This document shows positions 23,914-34,206 of a stretch of 64,000 bases of DNA, one piece after another. Position 1 is the stretch's first letter, and every line of letters starts with the position of its first letter. The stretch is from the NCBI GenBank assembly GCA_032622095.1, contig CP136064.1, positions 218,998,205 through 219,062,204 of the forward strand, given 5' to 3'. The position numbers were made by a program, and so were the translations under genes. The notes beneath the pieces are model-generated. The model was not told where the DNA came from and searched no databases. It worked only from the letters and a program-made list of their open reading frames with translations. The stretch comes from Siphonodentalium dalli (taxonomy: Eukaryota; Mollusca; Scaphopoda; Gadilida; Siphonodentaliidae).

Positions 23914-24072
23914 TACAGTAATGCCCTAAGTAATCACCCCTTAACCACATCAGAATTATGGGTAATTTTCAGGATTTAGTCGGAAATAAATATCCATATT
24001 TCCGACTAAATCCTGGAAGTTACCCATAACTCTGCTGTGGTTAGGATGTCGATTACTTAAGGCATTACTGTA
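23914..24072. mobile_element. TA-flanked hairpin MITE, family M, copy 1
   Basis: Near-perfect palindrome starting TACAGTAATGCCCTAAGTAA and ending in its reverse complement, with a short asymmetric centre. It is bounded by TA, as expected for Tc1/mariner-type non-autonomous elements. Further copies are at 47,471, 51,511, 53,585 and 62,076. Confidence 0.8.
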
Positions 24073-25218
24073 AGTGTTGCCAAAAGTGACATGTATACAA
24101 GTTTTTCCAACTCTTTAGGGTGCGTTCACACAACTAGCAGAATTGACTGGCGATTTGTCATGAATTATTCATACTTGACTATCCATTGCACATTCTTGAA
24201 TGCCACTTATCGCAGAATGAGTGTCTTCGACTGTTTTATCCTATATTGGAGCGGCGAAACGCCACGAGTTATTGCATAATTGATTCTCATAATATATTAG
24301 AATCAAATTTTTAAGCACACTTCAGTTGTATAACAACTATATAGGCAATTACATATATCTCACGATATTGCTATTGCAAATGTAAACAATTCATATCATA
24401 CCTTGTCGCACATAATTCGCACCTACGCTCGTAATAAAAACATTTGCTTACCTCTATTTTGAAGAATTATAGTTAATATCATAAATATGTAAACTTTGCG
24501 GTACTTGTATGTTCCGCATATAATACCACAATGATTAGCAGCTTGTCAAATTGTGAGTAAGTGTTATTATAGCTGCACAAAGGTAATCGGGTAGCTCCAT
24601 AGCAACGGTTGTCAAGCAGTTTTGTACCAGACCAATATTGTCCACACACACTCGCTAAAATGATATGATATAAAGTTAACGCGGAAGATTGTCATAATCA
24701 ACTTTCAGATAGTTTTATATCATAGAAATGCTTCTCGTGTCATTGTAACCATCAATTATAGTAATCAAAACAAACAACCCATTGTTTTTTTTTTGCATTA
24801 TATTTACGCTATTCCATCATCTTCTGGCCTATATTTTTTGTTTTGCAATCCTTAGAATTTTTATATATATACAGAGTGATTTATCAGTTTATATTTTCTT
24901 GTCAAAGTACATTTTATAATAAAAAATGTACACACATCTCAGTAAAATGTCGATACACGCAGCCAATAATAGGGACTTTCAAACAAATGGCGGCCATTTT
25001 ATCCGCCATTTTGATTCTACCCAACTATAACGGACACATGAGTCAATTAATATATAGCCTGATCCCTTTTCAGTACAAATAGGTACATAAAACATTGTTT
25101 TTCGATCAGAAACTGAGTCATAACGATGCATACTTGTTGGGATTGAGAGAAAAACAAGATTTGTTGTCAAAACGGTTGCCATGGCAACCATGGGCATTCT
25201 CCAGCTTGGCATGATATA
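24073..25218. other. Intergenic with one X-box palindrome
   Basis: No gene recognised. GGTTGCCATGGCAACC near 25,174-25,189 is a perfect inverted repeat matching the RFX X-box consensus (GTNRCC..GGYAAC). The rest is AT-rich. Confidence 0.4.
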
Positions 25219-25314
25219 AAAAATGTCTTATTTTTATATGTAGTACATGCGTGTCAAGTTTGGTGCTTTTACCATAAAATGCACGATTGTGTCATCTATC
25301 CGCCCCACTAAAAG
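25219..25314 (-). repeat. 90-bp repeat, right member of an inverted pair
   Basis: Reverse complement of 19,138-19,226, ending ATCTATCCGCCCCACT. I could not find a matching target-site duplication outside the pair, so the transposon-end reading is unproven. Confidence 0.65.
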
Positions 25315-25337
25315 GTATATGGCGAGATTCCAGTTTA

Positions 25338-25378
25338 GATGTCATGACGTCGATGACGTCATAGTGACGTCACATCCC
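25338..25378. promoter_or_regulatory. CRE cluster and nearby X-box
   Basis: Two exact TGACGTCA octamers and a third partial one (ATGACGTCGATGACGTCA, AGTGACGTCAC) lie within 40 bp. TGACGTCA is the established CREB/ATF site. A perfect X-box palindrome (GTTGCCATGGCAAC) lies downstream at about 25,667-25,680. No adjacent gene start was recognised, so function is unknown. Confidence 0.4.
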
Positions 25379-25789
25379 ACATTTTGGCCCTTTACTTGAT
25401 ATGTGATATTGTGGTCTCTTCTAAATATATGTTATATTCAACATAGGGGGGACTCATTGATTCCTGCAATGGCTATAGGGCAGACATTGACTATAAGCCC
25501 ATTCTCAATGATATTTTATCGTTACCATAACAACGGAGATATATATGTTTATATAGCAAATATAGATATGTGCAGGCAGTTATAACAAATCCAACGCGAG
25601 ATAAGTGGTTAAATGCAAGCATTCCAGGTGTTGAAACCTCAATATTTGGCATGTATATTTAAGCCGTTGCCATGGCAACCGCAGGACTTTGTGTGATGTC
25701 TACCCAAATATTGATTGAAGTGCACATATAATCAGTTCTCCACATGAAAATCATACGGGGGTCAATGGTGGGGCCAGTACTAATAACTC

Positions 25790-27806
25790 TGTCTAGAAAT
25801 CTTGGACCGGTATGCGGATACCTTTATTTTTAGTAAACATTAAATGCCTACATTCGCTAGAGATTTCGCGTTCCTACTGCAATTTGTTTCTGACTATTTC
25901 AAAATAAACGGAAAACGACCTCAGTACAAAAACAATATACTTCCTTGGTTACACCATGGAAGTATAATAATAGGGAACATCACGAGCTGAAAGTGTTGCA
26001 GTTTAGGGGCGGAAATATGAATTAGGATGGTTATATGTTGTCCTAACATGTGTGGGTTGATCTCAAATGTGTGGAAGTGACCCCACCCCTGCCCCGAAAT
26101 TGGGTGACGGGATTGGGAAATTGTCAACAGTGGCCCAAAATGCGAAGTTTGAGGGCCTGTAACTCCGTTATTTTCCAATGGATTTTAAAATTGTTTTTAG
26201 TTTTGTGATATCCTGCTTACCTAAATTGTATCTTATAAATGTCATCTGATTCGGAGACGAATAGCATTCTGGTTATTTGAAAAAATATGGGGCCAAATTA
26301 AAACTTTGAGGGCTCAAATCTCCGCCAGTTTTTAACGGATTTACGATCTGTTTTCAGTTTTGTGTTCAACGTGTATGGTAGATACGATTCGGAGACGAAA
26401 TAAATTTTGGTCTTGTTGGCCACCCCTCCCCTGACCCACAACACTAAACCGACACTGGCAAAATTTGGCACACCGCGTGCTCTCTTCAGCCTGCACGCAT
26501 TGGCGTATCAGATGACATTAAGAGTTTGACATCTTCGGAGGAGATGTGTTATCAAGCACATGGGCCCAAAATTGCATAGTTTGAAGGCCCGCAACTCTGT
26601 CAGTTTTTAATAGATTTTCGAAATTCTTTCAGTTTCTAGATCGGCTGTTGCTGTGGATGTTATATTCCAAGTTTCATCTGATTCGGAGGCGAATAATATT
26701 TTGGCACCATAAATCACCCCTCCCCAGAACCACAATAATGAACAGACACTGGCAAAATTTGGCACACACCGAGCACTAGTTATTCTGGATACTTAGAAGT
26801 GTGTCACTATCTCCAATGTTTGTCCGTTTTAAAGGAGATACGGCGACAATATAATATATGATTAGCTTTACGCAGTGAAGCCATACACGTAGATAGGTGA
26901 ATTTCGTAACGAATTTGTTTTTTAATTTGGCACCCCCCCCCCACCCCATTGTAAAAATATGAGATCGACCCTGTCCAGTTTTCGTTTTGGCACTGAACAT
27001 TCAATGACCAAGAGGACTGTGAAAACCAAATTCAGTTATCTGGAATTATACGAGAGAACAGCTGAGTACAATGAATTCGAGGTTTGCCTATTTATGTGCG
27101 GTAACTCCTCAGGGAAAGCGCGGACACAAGTTTTGATGCCCGTGGGCAGTAGGGCATATCGAGGTGTGCATACGGTCCAAAATTTTCGATGCTCTGCTCC
27201 TTATAATTTCCGAGATAATAAAATGACATTTTTTCATATAAAGGGAGATAACGCGGACAATATTTGTTATATGAAAAAAAGTTAGAACTCATTAGCCCCA
27301 ACATACGTACCAACTTTTAGTTTGCTACTCCTCATACTTTCAGATATTAGGGCTTCGCAAAATCGTGGAGTATAATAATAATAATAATGAAAAATAATCG
27401 AAAAAGGGCCATAACTCTGTCTAGAAACTTTGGACCGGTATGCGGATACCTTTATTTGTAGTAGACCTTAGATGCCTACATTCGCTAGAGATTTCGCGTT
27501 CCTACTGCAATTAGTTTCGGAGTATTTCAAAATAAACGGAAAACGACCTCAGTACAAAAACAATATACTTCCTTGGTTACACCATGGAAGTATAATAATG
27601 AAAAATAATCGAAAAAGGGCCATAACTCTGTCTAGAGACCTTGGACCGGTATGCGGATACCTTTATTTTTAGTAGACATTAGATGCCTACATTCGCTAGA
27701 GATTTCGCGTTCCTACTGCAATTTGTTTCTGACTATTTCAAAATAAACGGAAAACGACCTCAGTACAAAAACAATATACTTCCTTGGTTACACAATGGAA
27801 GTATAA
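25790..27806. repeat. Dispersed direct repeats, three copies of a ~170-bp unit plus a GGGCCCAAAATT family
   Basis: 25,803-25,973, 27,431-27,600 and 27,639-27,806 share GGACCGGTATGCGGATACC, GCCTACATTCGCTAGAG, TTTCGCGTTCCTACTGC and CTTCCTTGGTTACAC phrases. Between them (26,120-26,770) are three degenerate units with GGCCC..AACTCCGTTA, CATCTGATTCGGAGACGAA and GACACTGGCAAAATTTGGCA. These belong to the style of AACTC(C/T)GT repeats also seen at 54-57 kb. The short open frames recur with the repeat and are not genes. Confidence 0.65.
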
Positions 27807-27829
27807 ATATATACATTATTGGGACGATA

Positions 27830-28600
27830 TTACATTGTACTACATTTTATAGGAAACATTGGTTCTCCAATAGCAAGATGGCTGCCAAAATGGTGACCTG
27901 AATTGGAAAATAGACACATTTTCACTCATATCTTTTATATCCGTTTCTACTGTTTGGAACTGACAATAAATTGTTATCTGTTTTCCTACTATTCATGTCT
28001 TACGTTTATTTGGGCAGTGGAATTTGTTGTTCATTTGTGTTCAGCTACTTCCAATCCCTTAAAAAATATTTTTTAAAGAACGTAGTATGATAGTTCATCG
28101 AAATATCACTTTAGCTTTCTTGTCATATTTTAATATGAAATGAACAAATCTGAAGGAGTTAAGACTGTGGAAATATTACCGAAAAAATTCAATCTCATTG
28201 GGGTATGAAATGGTAACTATGGTTTATGGTGGCAGTCAAAATGGCGGCAAATTTATAAAAAATTCTATGTTTCGTACTTATTCGTTTAGATGTTGTGGTT
28301 GATGCGTGAAGTTGACTAATCTACATTGGAAACATTACACTTGTTATTTCTTTGGTCGCAGTTCATTTTAATCCCTAAACAAATTTATCTTGGTATAACT
28401 TCGTGTTTCTAGCCATATTAAATGTGAAACGAACACAAACGGAGGGAGTTAAGAACAGGCTATTATCATCTATACAATTCAATATCGTTGGTGCTTGAAA
28501 ATTCGAGATGGTGAATATAATCAATCATGGCAGTCAAATGTCATGGCGGCAAATGTATCAAAAGTGTTAGGGTGGTGACTCACACTTGAACAAATTTTTA
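27830..28600 (+). repeat. Dispersed repeat with ATGGCGGC blocks (inverted copy at 38.4-38.95 kb)
   Basis: Two tandem, diverged units of about 330 bp. Shared phrases include GTGGCAGTCAAAATGGCGGC, TTCAATCTCATTGGGG, CTGAAGGAGTTAAG and ACTTCCAATCCCTTAAAA. The reverse complement of the same sequence lies at about 38,390-38,945 on the far side of the LINE, with similar divergence. Confidence 0.55.
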
Positions 28601-30178
28601 ATAGCTAAAGTATCGTTCAAAATGGCTACCAAATTCAGTATTTAGCCTTTTATGTTTATAAGCATTGAGGCAAATGTTGACATTTCACCATAGAAACAAT
28701 GCAGTTTGCGCCTCTGATAAGGAATTAAATCATCATCAAATAGCTCAAATATAACGGAAATAAAAAACAACTATGGTCAAAGTTCAACATAATCTGGCTG
28801 CAGGAACGGTGTGGTATTAGTCGTAATATGGTCTATCGACTGAAACATCCAAACAGATAATCAACAGTCAATTAACGTTGTTCTTGTAACATTTTTGATT
28901 ATGCTAAATATTTCATAGAAAGCTGTACTTCCTACCGAGTAATGGTGGGTGAATATTGCTCACATTTGAGCGTTTTCAGAACATTGAGATAGCCCCAAAC
29001 ATGATCACCCCATCATAAGTAACTATCACCAACCTTCGAATTAGAATGGACCAAACTCATGCTTCACTTGATGGACGTTCGATTTGAGTTTTTGTCTTGA
29101 ATCTGCGCTCTAGTCTTCTTGTGCCTGATACGTCCCACCAAATGCTTAAATTGTTGAGTTCTGGGAAGAGTTATTTGCATATCTACGCAGTACGCATGCG
29201 TCTACACTGTACTTGGTCGGAAATATAATTCAGCATAACCATGGTATATATAGTTGAGACTGGATCCAGCTGTGGTGATGCTTGTTTCGACAGGTCATAT
29301 ACCAGTATATACAATGGCATTCAAAACTCTGTACATGTATATTCATGTTGAATCTTCAAAGTTGCCAGCTTTCTCCTAGTAAATATGTCCGTTATATCTA
29401 CCGCGATCTTTGATAACCGGATGTGCAATACAATTAAATACCATCATTTAGTCAGGAACATGTATATTTCACAAAGATCGTGGACAGAGGTTCAAACAAC
29501 AAAATCAGTTATAGGCATACAACATTAAGTCATAGAAGTGCATTCGCTCCTAAACCCACAGTCTCATTCCGGAAATGTTTTCCATCTCCTCTTGTCGTTG
29601 AGTATTGCAATATACTACCAGAGTGGAGAGCTTGTCATTTGGTGCCAGTGTCATAAGTATTATGCCCTGTGTTGTAACCACAGTTGATTTAGCTCGCCCC
29701 AATTTGGGATGTGCCACGGGCGAACAATTGCTTCAGAGAAACTGATGTCCTAGCCTATCCCTGTGTATCTTCAGATGTATTCCACCGTGACCCGATTTTC
29801 TCCGCTAATATTGCTTACAAGCAGCAATTGTTTGGGCATACATGAAATTCCTCAACCGCTAGCGATCGGGAGTAATCGCCATAATGTTCATTCTATTTCA
29901 CTGAATAGTCCAAATGTGCACACTTCCACGGCTAGTATAACCTATATTCAACTAACTGTGTGTTACGCTTCAGTCAGCAGGTTGAGAATTAACCAGAAAA
30001 CTGTTGCCAGTTGATCATGCTCACTTTTATTTGTGATCGGGTCATAATATGTGTTGTATTCATTGGGAAATTTTCGTCTTCCAAATGGCGCTTGTTCCAT
30101 GTCAGTTCACAAGATATATATATTGGAGCATGCACATCTAGGATTCATGGCATCCCCTTTCGTATTGCACACAGAAAT
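28601..30178. other. Intergenic, nothing recognised
   Basis: No convincing exon. Open frames of 62-83 codons have no domain. Confidence 0.4.
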
Positions 30179-30387
30179 TATATTGTTCTTCATGCATGAA
30201 GAGGCTGTTGAATAAATGTTAGTTCAGGGTCATATGATCAACGATACCCGGTATACGCTGATATCTAAACTGCTGTCATCTGAACGTGTGTGGGTGAATG
30301 TCATGATAACATCGTTACATTGTACCAGCAGCCCAGTGTATCTTCCTATGATGATGCTGTGATAAAATTATCTCTCTGATCTACTAG
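30179..30387 (+). repeat. Direct repeat 1 flanking the foldback element
   Basis: 209 bp from ATATTGTTCTTCATGCATGA to TCTGATCTACTAG. It is almost identical to 32,641-32,863, which has one extra 14-bp stretch (after ATATCTAAACT) and at least one substitution (AGCCCAG against AGACCAG). Confidence 0.85.
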
Positions 30388-32640
30388 CACTGTCGGATAC
30401 CCGTTTAGGTTCGGACATTCCAAGATGGCGGCGCCAACTAAAGCAGATAAACGGTAAGTGTATATATTGTCTCCAAGCAGCAATCAACGACATCTTTCGG
30501 TGATACACATTGAACCAGTTATGTAGGAATTTGTATGCCCAACACATACGTAACACGCCTTTCGCATGACAGGCATGTGAATTGTTGTATTTGGCGTGTC
30601 AAGTCGTCATAATTTTTCGAAATTTTATCGAGGCGGCGAAATTTCCGCTTTTTCGTATTTTTTTGGCCCTGGGCTCATGCATCCGCAAATTTATGTATTG
30701 TTGTGGGTAAATTAGGTCACCACACATCGTCGGAATGCAAAACCGGCGATATTTTTATTGTCTAACTCCGAAAAACGACCTTTGAAAATTTCAAAATGTT
30801 CAGGTTCGGATTCGCAACATTCGCGATGATTTTGTTCAGGTTCAGACATAATTTTCGTTCAGGTTCGGACAAATTTGGTTCAGGTTCGGACAATTTTAGT
30901 TCAGTTTCGGACGCATCAAAACCTTACCTATAAATGACATGCCGAGGTGCAGTTGCGATCTTATTGTGCGTGTTATTAACGAACATGCATTGTTAATTTG
31001 TTATATCTAAATATGTCAGCTGAAATTGATTGTAACCAAGAATTGTAAGTATCCCGGTGTTCTTGTTCGACATAATTATGTCAACTAAACAGGAAACAAT
31101 TATATCGTTTAACCTGCACAAAATTGTCGTCGCTATATACTTTTTTTTGGCCCGGGGCTATTGCGGACCACTCTTATCGGCTGGAGCACCACGAAAGAGG
31201 TGACCCACCCTTACGAGATGGTCAAATTGCCTGTCGGGGTCTGTCCCCGCTAGAAGCGGAAATTCGTCAGACAGTCATGACCACTCTTCCTCATCAGGCT
31301 GCGAACCCACACCATGGAAGTCCCGTCCGATGGGGTGACCATCGTCGGGGACGTATCTCACAGCATCGAGGCACGTACTATCAAAACAATAACCGTCGCT
31401 ATATACAAGGGTAAAAACAATCTCTTACGCGCTTGTGAAACAGAAATTAGCCCGCAAAAAATTGAACGTCCGAAAGTACATCATGCAAAGCCAACTTAAA
31501 CTCTGGTGTGCTGGTTATCGTGTTATGCATGCCTCATTTACTCAGGATGTGTCCGACTTATTTGTCATTATTTTTTGTGAAATATATTGCCCAATTTTAT
31601 ATCCACTAACAAATATTTTTATTAAAGTGAGCGAGGCCAGCAAGTATTTATGGGCAAATTTTGGGAACAGCTATATAATCACATTCATCGTATAAGCAGT
31701 CTAACAAAATAGAGTTACTGTTCGTGGCTCGTTTCTGCGCTTTATGTCTGGGAATATATTGTTAATTAGAGACTGGGGGTAAATACATCATTATACGGCT
31801 TGTTGAGGGGGGGGGGTCGCCTCGGGGGACACGAGCCTCTATCGGGGCATATCACACAGTATCCCCCATAAAAAAGCCGTGTAACTTATATTATGGACAG
31901 TTATCTGCTCATCTACATGCGGAGACCTTCGTGGCATCGTATGTGGATGTGGAGGGGAATCACGTGATCGCATACATCTCACACGCATAAAATAAGAAAG
32001 TCCGCCCAAATTTACGAGTGGGCTAAAACCATTTATCGTTTCTTTTACGAATGGAAGATAACCAAATGCACACATTAAACGCAATAAGAACGCGACTGTA
32101 CCTCGGCGTGTCATTTTTATGCGAAGTTTTTGATGCGTCCGAACCTGAACCAAATTTGTCCGAACCTGAACGAAAATTGTGTCTGAACCTGAACAAAATC
32201 ATCGCGAATGTTGGGAATCCGAACCTGAACATTTTGAAATTTTCAAAGGTCGTTTTTCGGAGTTAGACAATAAAAATATTGCCGGTTTTGCATTCCGAAG
32301 ATGTGTGGTGACCTAATCTACCCACAACAATACATAAATTTGCGGATGCATGAGCCCAGGGCCAAAAAAATACGAAAAAGCGGAAATTTCGCCGCCTCGA
32401 TAAAATTTCGAAAAATTATGACGACTTGACACGCCAAATACAACAATTAACATGCCTGTCATGCGAAAGGCGTGTTACGTATGTGTTGGGCATACAAATT
32501 CCTACACAACTGGTTCAATGTGTATCACCGAAAGATGTCGTTGGTTGCTGCCTGAAGACAATATATACACTTACCGTTTATCTGCTTTAGTGGGCGCCGC
32601 CATTTTGGAATGTCCGAAACTAAACGGGTATCCGACAGTG
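30388..32640. mobile_element. Foldback element with ~0.55-kb terminal inverted repeats
   Basis: The left arm runs from CACTGTCGGATACCCGTTTAG to about 30,975. The right arm (about 32,075-32,640) is its reverse complement, ending CCGACAGTG. The arms differ by a few percent. They include a sub-repeated (GTTCAGGTTCGGACA)n block and an ATGGCGGCGCC motif near each end. The ~1.1-kb centre is not inverted. It has a GC-rich stretch at 31,140-31,400 with two overlapping open frames of 96 and 61 codons that match nothing I recognise. No transposase motif was seen. Superfamily undetermined. Confidence 0.7.
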
Positions 32641-32863
32641 ATATTGTTCTTCATGCATGAAGAGGCTGTTGAATAAATGTTAGTTCAGGGTCATATGATC
32701 AACGATACCCGGTATACGCTGATATCTAAACTCATGCAAGGTTCGATGCTGTCATCTGAACGTGTGTGGGTGAATGTCATGATAACATCGTTACATTGTA
32801 CCAGCAGACCAGTGTATCTTCCTATGATGATGCTGTGATAAAATTATCTCTCTGATCTACTAG
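32641..32863 (+). repeat. Direct repeat 2 flanking the foldback element
   Basis: Same 5' and 3' limits as the repeat at 30,179-30,387. The two direct repeats differ less from each other than the inverted arms do, so they duplicated later than, or are homogenised relative to, the arms. At over 200 bp they are far longer than any normal target-site duplication. Confidence 0.85.
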
Positions 32864-32930
32864 GGCATGACTATATTTTATGTTGAACAGCTTTTGGAAC
32901 TCTAGAAATATCCATTTCAATTAGTCTGAG

Positions 32931-32978
32931 ACTTACTCATATCATTGCCCACAAGACCAGTGTGACAAAATTGCCATG
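32931..32978 (+). repeat. Candidate left target-site duplication of the LINE
   Basis: 48 bp from ACTTACTCATATCATTGCCC to TTGCCATG. It recurs at 38,003-38,050 with four mismatches. It lies just before the LINE leader and its partner lies exactly at the end of the LINE's (TTAC)n tail. Confidence 0.6.
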
Positions 32979-33042
32979 GTCGTATATTGGTAAACACACA
33001 ATTATATAGCTATAATATTTGCAGCGGAGAACTCTTAATTAA

Positions 33043-33503
33043 GGGTGCTCGGTCCGATCGGGGGACCCTGTATTGCTATTTCCTTGGTTTTGGGTGTGGG
33101 GTGTTTGGTTCGGGTCGGGGAGCCCGCCGGTCGGGGCTAGGATGGGTTGGGTGTCGGTATTTGGGGTCTGTTAATTTTCGGGGATCTATCCCGGGAGTTG
33201 GTGGTTTCGCGTGGTCGGGGCGGGCGGGTTGCGGGTGTGGGATAGATGTCTCTAGAATCGAGTGATTATTATTGTTAATGGTAGGCACTTGGTTTTGGAG
33301 TTGTCCGTCTTGTGCCCGCGATTTGTTCGCTTGGATCGGGTGGTTCTGCTGGCTTGTGGGGGGTCTCCGAGGGTTGGTGGACTCGGGGAATCGATAGCTG
33401 ATCGTTCTGGGCTTTGATGGGTGTGTTCCTCGACTCGAGTCGGATACCCCCCCCCCCGGGCCGGGGGTGGTGTTGCGGGGACCTCTGTTCGGATTGAGTA
33501 CCT
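33043..33503 (+). mobile_element. Inverted-repeat MITE family T inside the LINE leader, A-to-G hypermutated
   Basis: Flanked by TTAA on both sides (33,039-33,042 and 33,504-33,507), like the 60.55-kb copy. Aligned with that copy, the left arm reads GGGTGCTCGGTCCGATCGG where the other has AGGTACTCAATCCAATCAG. The right arm reads GGAGTTGTCCGTCTTGTGCC for AGAGTTATCCATCTTACACC. A makes up 6 of the first 80 bases (from 33,041), against about 24 of 82 in the other copy. The changes are A to G on the plus strand in both arms. The loop region (about 33,262-33,285) is less affected. Confidence 0.85.
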
Positions 33504-33514
33504 TTAATATATAA

Positions 33515-33700
33515 ACACAATGTTACAAGTAATTGGTCTGATAATTGCGTTGTTGGGAAGATTCGGTCTGGATTTCGCGCCTGGTGTGGTGCCCATAACC
33601 GGCAGTGCACGGCCGGTGCTTCCGGGTGTGGGGGTGATTCCGGGTGCGGAACTTTTTCGGAATTTTTTCGGATTATTTTTGTTTTTCGAAACCATTCATG
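33515..33700 (+). other. GC-rich segment of the LINE leader, unassigned
   Basis: G-rich stretch between two modified MITEs with CGCGCCTGGTGTGGTGCCC and a GGTGATTCCGGGTGCGGAAC phrase, unlike the AT-rich surroundings. I found no related copy in the window, so it is unclear whether it is also edited. Open frames on both strands here are shadows of composition. Confidence 0.4.
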
Positions 33701-33990
33701 TACATTGTTGCTGCTATACCTATTAATACCAGAATATAAACACTAGCAAATTTTGGATCATATCATTAATAGAATTTACGAAAAGCCTCAATTGATATAA
33801 ACTAGAAATACGTGTGCTGTCAGCGTAGCATTTTGTTACCAAAGTGACATATACTTAAGTATGGGATATTATACTTGGATCAATAATTGCTATATTTTTG
33901 GCATACTGGGCTTTGGGGGAATGATAGTTTACTTCTATATTGTCTTGATTTTTGCAGATAATACGACATCTTCGGATTATAGGCAATATC

Positions 33991-34080
33991 GAGTGGGGTA
34001 CCTGGAGGGTGGATTTTGTCATGCTGGCCTGCTTTGTGGGATAGCGTCGCTGAACTTGCCCTCTGGGGATCTCATTCTGC
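33991..34080 (+). mobile_element. Hairpin MITE family G inside the LINE leader, partly A-to-G modified
   Basis: A diverged copy of the GAGGTCCCCAGAGGGTGAATT hairpin family found at 41-45 and 56-58 kb. Differences from the family include A to G in both arms on the plus strand: GGGTGGATTT for GGGTGAATTT, GCTGGC for GCTAGC, and GCGTCGCTGAAC for GCATCACTAAAT. C-to-T and other changes are also present, so the bias is weaker than in the 33-kb element. Confidence 0.65.
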
Positions 34081-34206
34081 AAATACCATGCATCATGTTT
34101 TGTACCTCAATTACTATATTTGATTTTTATTCATTTAGTTCTAGACATTCAATATTTCACTACAAGTTCACTATAACAATAGACTGTAATTGTTATATTC
34201 TTGACA

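Noticed and set aside
33043-33503. C-to-T deamination or simple GC-biased gene conversion as cause of the G-rich MITE
   Set aside because: Deamination of C would remove G/C, not add it. GC-biased conversion should also turn T into C, but changes are mainly A to G on one strand in both arms.
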